In this document: one piece after another, positions 5,948 to 9,292 of the stretch
Layout of the letters: the number at the start of each line of letters is the position of its first letter
Position numbering within the stretch: position 1 is the first letter of the stretch
Assembly: GCA_028281485.1 (NCBI GenBank)
Contig: JANQJT010000131.1
Coordinates: forward strand, 1 to 9,292
Reading direction: 5' to 3'
Length of the DNA stretch: 9,292 bases
DNA from: Phycisphaeraceae bacterium
GTDB taxonomy: Bacteria > Planctomycetota > Phycisphaerae > Phycisphaerales > Zrk34
The notes under the pieces: generated by a model
Told to the model about the DNA's origin: nothing
Databases searched by the model: none
What the model saw: only the letters and a program-made list of their open reading frames with translations
Position numbers and translations under genes: made by a program

Positions 5948-7345
5948 ATGTTTCACAGCCGGATTGTGTGTCATATTTGTTGGGCCTTGCTCTGGTGCCT
6001 GTCGGGTTTCTGCGGTATCGCGACTGCCTCGGATAAACCCAACATCATCTACATCCTGGCCGATGACCTTGGCTACGGCGATCTCGGTGTGATGGGCCAG
6101 AAGCACATCCTCACACCTAATCTCGATCGGATGGCCGCGGAAGGTCTGCTGTTTACACAGCACTACGCGGGTGGGCCGGTGTGCGGTCCGTCACGCGCCT
6201 GCCTGATGACAGGCATGAGTCAGGCGATCGGGTATATCAAGGGCAACCCCGGGGGCGACTGGCGCAAAGAGAACCTGCGCGACCAGGATGTGACGATAGC
6301 GGAGAAGCTCAAGGAGGCCGGCTACGAAACCGTCTGCTATGGCAAGTGGGGCCTTGGTCCGCAAGGTCGGTCCGGCTACGCGACGCAGCAGGGCTTCGAC
6401 CACTTCATCGGTTACGACACTCACGTCGCGGCTCACAACTACTACCCCAAACAGCTTTGCAAAGACAACGGCAAGCTCGAGTTGACAAAGGGTACGTACA
6501 GCCACGATGTGTTCACTGATAAGGCGCTGGAGTACATCCGCCGTGAGCACAACAAGCCGTTTTTCCTCTACCTGGCGTACACGATCCCGCACAGCCCATT
6601 CAACCCGCCCGATATCGCGCCGTACGCCGACAAGGATTGGCCGGACGTTCATAAGAAATACGCAGCGATGATCACACGCATGGACCGCGACATCGGCAAG
6701 GTGTTGGCCTTACTCAAAGAAAAGGGTCTGGCGGAGAACACGCTGGTCATCTTCTCCAGCGACAACGGCCCGCAGTCGAGCTACGGCACCGGCCCGAACG
6801 CAATGACGAGGTTCTTCGACAGCAACGGCCCGCTCAGCGGCATCAAACGCGACACCCTTGAGGGCGGCGTGCGCGTGCCCATGATTGCCTGGCAACCAGG
6901 CACAATCGAGCCCGGACTCAGCGGTCATGTATCGGGCTTTCAGGACATGATGCCGACCTTCTGCGAGTTGGCGGGCGTTCAGCCGCCGAAGGGCATCGAT
7001 GGCATCTCGATGGTGCCGGTGCTGCGCAACAAACCGGATGAGCAACCGAAGCACGACGTGCTGTATTGGGAGTTCATCCGCATGCTGCCCAACGGGACCG
7101 CCGGCGGCCGACAGGGCGTGTTGCACGTCGGGGAGAACGTCAAGGCCGTGCGCTACGGTACGAACAGCCCGCTGGAAGTGTACGACCTCGATAACGATCT
7201 CGATGAGAGCGATGACATCAGCCGGCGCGCGACCGAACTGACACAGACGCTGAAGCGTTACCTCGACGAGGCACGTAGCGATAGCGAACTCTGGCCGCAC
7301 AAGATGCTCGAAGAAGGTTGGGCCCCGCCGAAGTCGTCAGATTAG
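5948..7345 (+). CDS. Secreted arylsulfatase-A-like (S1, formylglycine) sulfatase
   Basis: This 465-residue protein uses the ATG at 5948, with TGAGG at 5937-5941 six bases before it; an upstream in-frame TTG at 5936 overlaps that site. Residues 1-27 are a signal peptide (hydrophobic core, ATA|S cleavage), so the enzyme acts in the periplasm or outside. The core is a type I sulfatase: metal ligands Asp39-Asp40 (ADDLGYGDLG), formylglycine Cys79 in CGPSRACLMTG with Arg83, Lys133 in YGKWGLG, His215 in IPHSP, SDNGP with Asp272-Asn273, and Lys300 in GIKRDTLEGGVRVP. By analogy with human ARSA nearly all active-site residues are present, but the His of GKWHLG is Gly135. It would hydrolyse sulfate esters, probably on algal or other sulfated glycans; the substrate cannot be read. 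It needs a formylglycine-generating enzyme or anSME, neither in the window. A small secreted ORF follows after 12 bases. Confidence 0.93.
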   Translation: MFHSRIVCHICWALLWCLSGFCGIATASDKPNIIYILADDLGYGDLGVMGQKHILTPNLDRMAAEGLLFTQHYAGGPVCGPSRACLMTGMSQAIGYIKGNPGGDWRKENLRDQDVTIAEKLKEAGYETVCYGKWGLGPQGRSGYATQQGFDHFIGYDTHVAAHNYYPKQLCKDNGKLELTKGTYSHDVFTDKALEYIRREHNKPFFLYLAYTIPHSPFNPPDIAPYADKDWPDVHKKYAAMITRMDRDIGKVLALLKEKGLAENTLVIFSSDNGPQSSYGTGPNAMTRFFDSNGPLSGIKRDTLEGGVRVPMIAWQPGTIEPGLSGHVSGFQDMMPTFCELAGVQPPKGIDGISMVPVLRNKPDEQPKHDVLYWEFIRMLPNGTAGGRQGVLHVGENVKAVRYGTNSPLEVYDLDNDLDESDDISRRATELTQTLKRYLDEARSDSELWPHKMLEEGWAPPKSSD

Positions 7346-7357
7346 GAATCCATCACG

Positions 7358-7573
7358 ATGAAAAGTCATGCCCTTGTCGTGCTCGCGTCGCTTATGTTGT
7401 GCGCATGCACGTACGCTGAACTACCGACGATCAATCGTTCATTTAACAAGGCGGGCGTTCGCGCCGACGGCTCGCAACTGCACCTCCCTGTTCACAACTG
7501 GTTCGAATTGATATCGCGCGCGAGTTTTGAGAGATTATCACACGATGGATTAGCGGTATCGCGCTTCATGTAA
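7358..7573 (+). pseudogene. Truncated secreted/lipoprotein gene fused to repeat copy B
   Basis: This is a 71-codon frame starting 12 bases after the sulfatase stop, with AGGA at 7344-7347. Residues 1-20 (MKSHALVVLASLMLCACTYA) form an export signal: either a lipobox (LCAC, Cys17) or a signal peptidase I site (TYA|E). Residues about 21-42 are unrecognised. From residue 43 the sequence is repeat copy B (LPVHNWFELIS, RASFERLSHDGL), and it ends soon after at a TAA. The likely history is a second secreted protein gene of the sulfatase unit, cut short and joined to a foreign fragment. It could still be expressed as a small exported peptide. After the TAA the same frame runs on from 7574 to a TGA at 7718 and then to a TAA at 7799, so a longer broken gene is possible. 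Confidence 0.45.
7484..7551 (+). repeat. 68-bp direct repeat, copy B
   Basis: This is the partner of 5566-5633 in the same orientation. The shared 16-base core is at 7518-7533. Copies A and B bracket the sulfatase gene, about 1.9 kb apart from start to start. Confidence 0.75.
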
Positions 7574-7839
7574 GTGGCTGTGCTAGATCAGCTTGACCCT
7601 GTTAAACGCTTTCTGAGGGATGCGGCTTGGAACCATCGATCCTGTCACGTCAAGAGGGCTTCGGCGATACAGTGGCTCGAACTGTTTAACGGACCGGTCT
7701 TGCGGAAGGTTTTGATGTGACGGTCGAACCGAGAGGTTGGTGCTGTCGCCTTGCTTCCGGGTGCGATTCGCGTCGGCCGAGTTTGGGGAGAAATGAAATA
7801 AGGTTTAAGTCTCTAGCGTTCTTCTGTCTCGATGTCTTT
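7574..7839. other. Region between convergent genes, possible eroded frame
   Basis: No intact gene is seen. On the + strand, in line with the truncated ORF upstream, 7574-7717 reads VAVLDQLDPVKRFLRDAA..., ends at TGA (7718), and reopens to a TAA at 7799. Chance open frames are common in GC-rich DNA, so this is weak evidence. No hairpin with a T-run was found for either the sulfatase side or the autotransporter side. Confidence 0.3.
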
Positions 7840-9292
7840 TCAGAACTCCATCTTGAAGCCAACTCGGCCATTCAGCGTGCCGCCCGAACTCCACCTCGAA
7901 CCGAACTCGGTTCCGGCTGACACTTCGCCATAGATGGCGAAGCGCCGTCCGTCCGCACCTTCCCATTCGTGTGATCCGCCCACGCCAACCTCGCCGCGCC
8001 ATGGGCGCGATTCGCTGGTTAACGCATCCGAGGCGGAATTGACAACGGTCTTGCCATCGAAGCGATGGATGGCGCTGGCCGTGACGAACAGGCGGTTGTT
8101 TCGGTTTCCCGAATCGGCGGCGTGGTGTTCCAGCGTGCCCCCGAGGCGGAGTTCGGATGTCGTGCCATCGTCAAGAGAGACGTTTTCGCCGCTCTCGGCT
8201 GTAAAGCCGTCAAAGTCCACATGGTAATAGACGTACTGCAACTCGGGTGTGACGGCACACGTGTCACCGAGTGGGAGCGATTTGCCAACCTCAATCGAAG
8301 CGGCATAGCCTGTCCCGTTGTTATCGGAAACCAGGGCGCCCGTGCTGGTGGAAAGGTCACTCGCGAACAAGACGCCTTGCAGTTGGGCGTCGATATAGAA
8401 ATCAGAGCCGTCGTACCACGTCAGGCTGGACCCGGCCCCAATCGCATTCGTATCGATATCACCGCTCACGCTTGGCGACGACCCGGAAAGCGATGCAATA
8501 CCGTAAAACCCTCGAAAACCCCCGACAAGACGGCCATTGCCCCAATCACCCAGCAGCACATCAAGCCCCGCCTCAAACTTCGCGGTTTTGATGTCATAGT
8601 CGATGTCAGACGTTCCCGAGTCCTGCTTGGTCGTTGAAAACTTTGGATCGAAGTCGTTCAACCCGCCGCCCACCCTCATCCAAGCGCCGGCGTCCTTAAA
8701 CGGGACTTCACCTCCGGCAAGCCACGTCCGATCCTGCACCCGTTGACGGTGCGTCGGCATCATGTTCAAAGCTTGCAGGTTGCGCGGATAGACCTCGTAG
8801 AGCACGTTCTGCGGCAAAAACATGAGCTGCTGCAAGAACCACTGAGAGCCCACCAGATTGAGTTCATACGTCAGCGCTCCGATCATGAGAGGCCCGCCCG
8901 CCAGCATGAAATCTCCTCCTGCGGTGCTCCCCGTGACATCGATGACCAAAATGTCGTTCCCGCTTTCCACGCCCGTGGAAACATCGGTGACGGAGATCGC
9001 GGTAGCGGCGGAGACGACATCACCACCGACGATCAGCCTGTCGGCCGTGTCAGCAGTGAAATCCACATCAACAGCGAGGGTGCCGGCGCCGCTGTAATCT
9101 CCGCTGACCGTGACCGTGTCACCGACGGTGCCGTCCTGCATGGAGAGGGTGCCGTCGTTGGTCGCGCTGCCGCTGATCGTGACGCTGCCGCTGCCGCCGC
9201 CGTGGTTGGTGAAGGTGCCGCCGGTGAGCGTGGTCAGGTCACCGGTGAGCGCGAAGACCGTGTCGCCGCTGGCCGTGCTGCCCGCGCCGACG
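7840..9292 (-). CDS. Autotransporter, passenger end and C-terminal beta-barrel (5' partial)
   Basis: The frame is open to the window edge. An internal Met at 9141 is not the start, since 50 further codons of the same Gly/Thr/Ser-rich repeat style precede it. About 8710-9291 encodes the end of a beta-helical passenger (TNDGTLSMQDG, VTVSGDYSGAGTLAVDVDF, then DRLIVGGDV), the usual layout before a type Va barrel. From about 8694 to the stop lies a barrel of roughly 285 residues with alternating strands (AGAWMRVGGGLNDFD, GYAASIEVGKSLPLGD, RLFVTASAIHRFDGK). It ends GRVGFKMEF; the terminal Phe is the BAM-recognition residue of outer-membrane barrels. The protein should insert in the outer membrane and expose or release its passenger. 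The passenger's function lies outside the window. It converges on the sulfatase unit. Confidence 0.88.
   Translation of the reverse strand, partial: VGAGSTASGDTVFALTGDLTTLTGGTFTNHGGGSGSVTISGSATNDGTLSMQDGTVGDTVTVSGDYSGAGTLAVDVDFTADTADRLIVGGDVVSAATAISVTDVSTGVESGNDILVIDVTGSTAGGDFMLAGGPLMIGALTYELNLVGSQWFLQQLMFLPQNVLYEVYPRNLQALNMMPTHRQRVQDRTWLAGGEVPFKDAGAWMRVGGGLNDFDPKFSTTKQDSGTSDIDYDIKTAKFEAGLDVLLGDWGNGRLVGGFRGFYGIASLSGSSPSVSGDIDTNAIGAGSSLTWYDGSDFYIDAQLQGVLFASDLSTSTGALVSDNNGTGYAASIEVGKSLPLGDTCAVTPELQYVYYHVDFDGFTAESGENVSLDDGTTSELRLGGTLEHHAADSGNRNNRLFVTASAIHRFDGKTVVNSASDALTSESRPWRGEVGVGGSHEWEGADGRRFAIYGEVSAGTEFGSRWSSGGTLNGRVGFKMEF

Noticed and set aside
8065..8637. 190-codon + strand frame
   Set aside because: It is antisense to the autotransporter barrel, whose strand pattern and terminal Phe are clear.
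9139..9141. ATG as the start of the autotransporter
   Set aside because: The same frame stays open to the window edge with passenger-like repeats, so the gene starts beyond the window.
1..9292. CRISPR arrays, tRNA or rRNA genes
   Set aside because: No regularly spaced repeats, cloverleaf pattern or rRNA-like segment was seen.

Overview
The window looks like chromosomal DNA of a planctomycete, probably of the Phycisphaerae type. The DNA is GC-rich. It carries a run of pseudopilin-like genes with large appended domains, a decayed PEP-CTERM tail, a secreted FGly-type sulfatase and an outer-membrane autotransporter. Together these suit a Gram-negative-type polysaccharide degrader with an outer membrane. 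The lineage is inferred from this gene mix; no rRNA or taxonomic marker is present.

Region 1 (2-3141, + strand) is a tight three-gene unit: a minor pseudopilin cut by the window edge, a PilV/GspI-like prepilin that starts inside the previous stop codon (ATGA overlap), and a PilX/GspK-like membrane-anchored protein three bases downstream. The first and third proteins carry beta-sandwich, carbohydrate-binding-like domains on the pilin scaffold. This suggests a surface pilus or type II secretion pseudopilus tip with ligand-binding modules.

Region 2 (3142-3557) has no intact gene. It holds the C-terminal remnant of a PEP-CTERM protein on the minus strand. Next comes a sharp AT-rich promoter, TTGACA-16-TATCAT, whose spacer and -10 lie in a 7-6-7 inverted repeat. 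This is a good candidate for a Fur/Zur-family operator.

Region 3 (3558-5556, + strand) is a two-gene metal-homeostasis operon: a COG0523 (CobW/ZigA/YciC-type) GTPase metallochaperone and a MerC-like four-helix membrane protein. A perfect 12-bp-stem intrinsic terminator closes it.

Region 4 (5557-7839) is a patchy, decayed area around one intact sulfatase gene. Two diverged direct copies of a 68-bp coding-like fragment flank the sulfatase about 1.9 kb apart. The downstream copy is fused in frame to the start of a small secreted or lipoprotein gene that follows the sulfatase. This suggests past mobile-element activity or gene duplication and erosion.

Region 5 (7840-9292, - strand) is the C-terminal part of an autotransporter: the end of a beta-helical passenger and a complete beta-barrel ending in Phe. 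Its N-terminus lies beyond the window, and it converges on the sulfatase unit.
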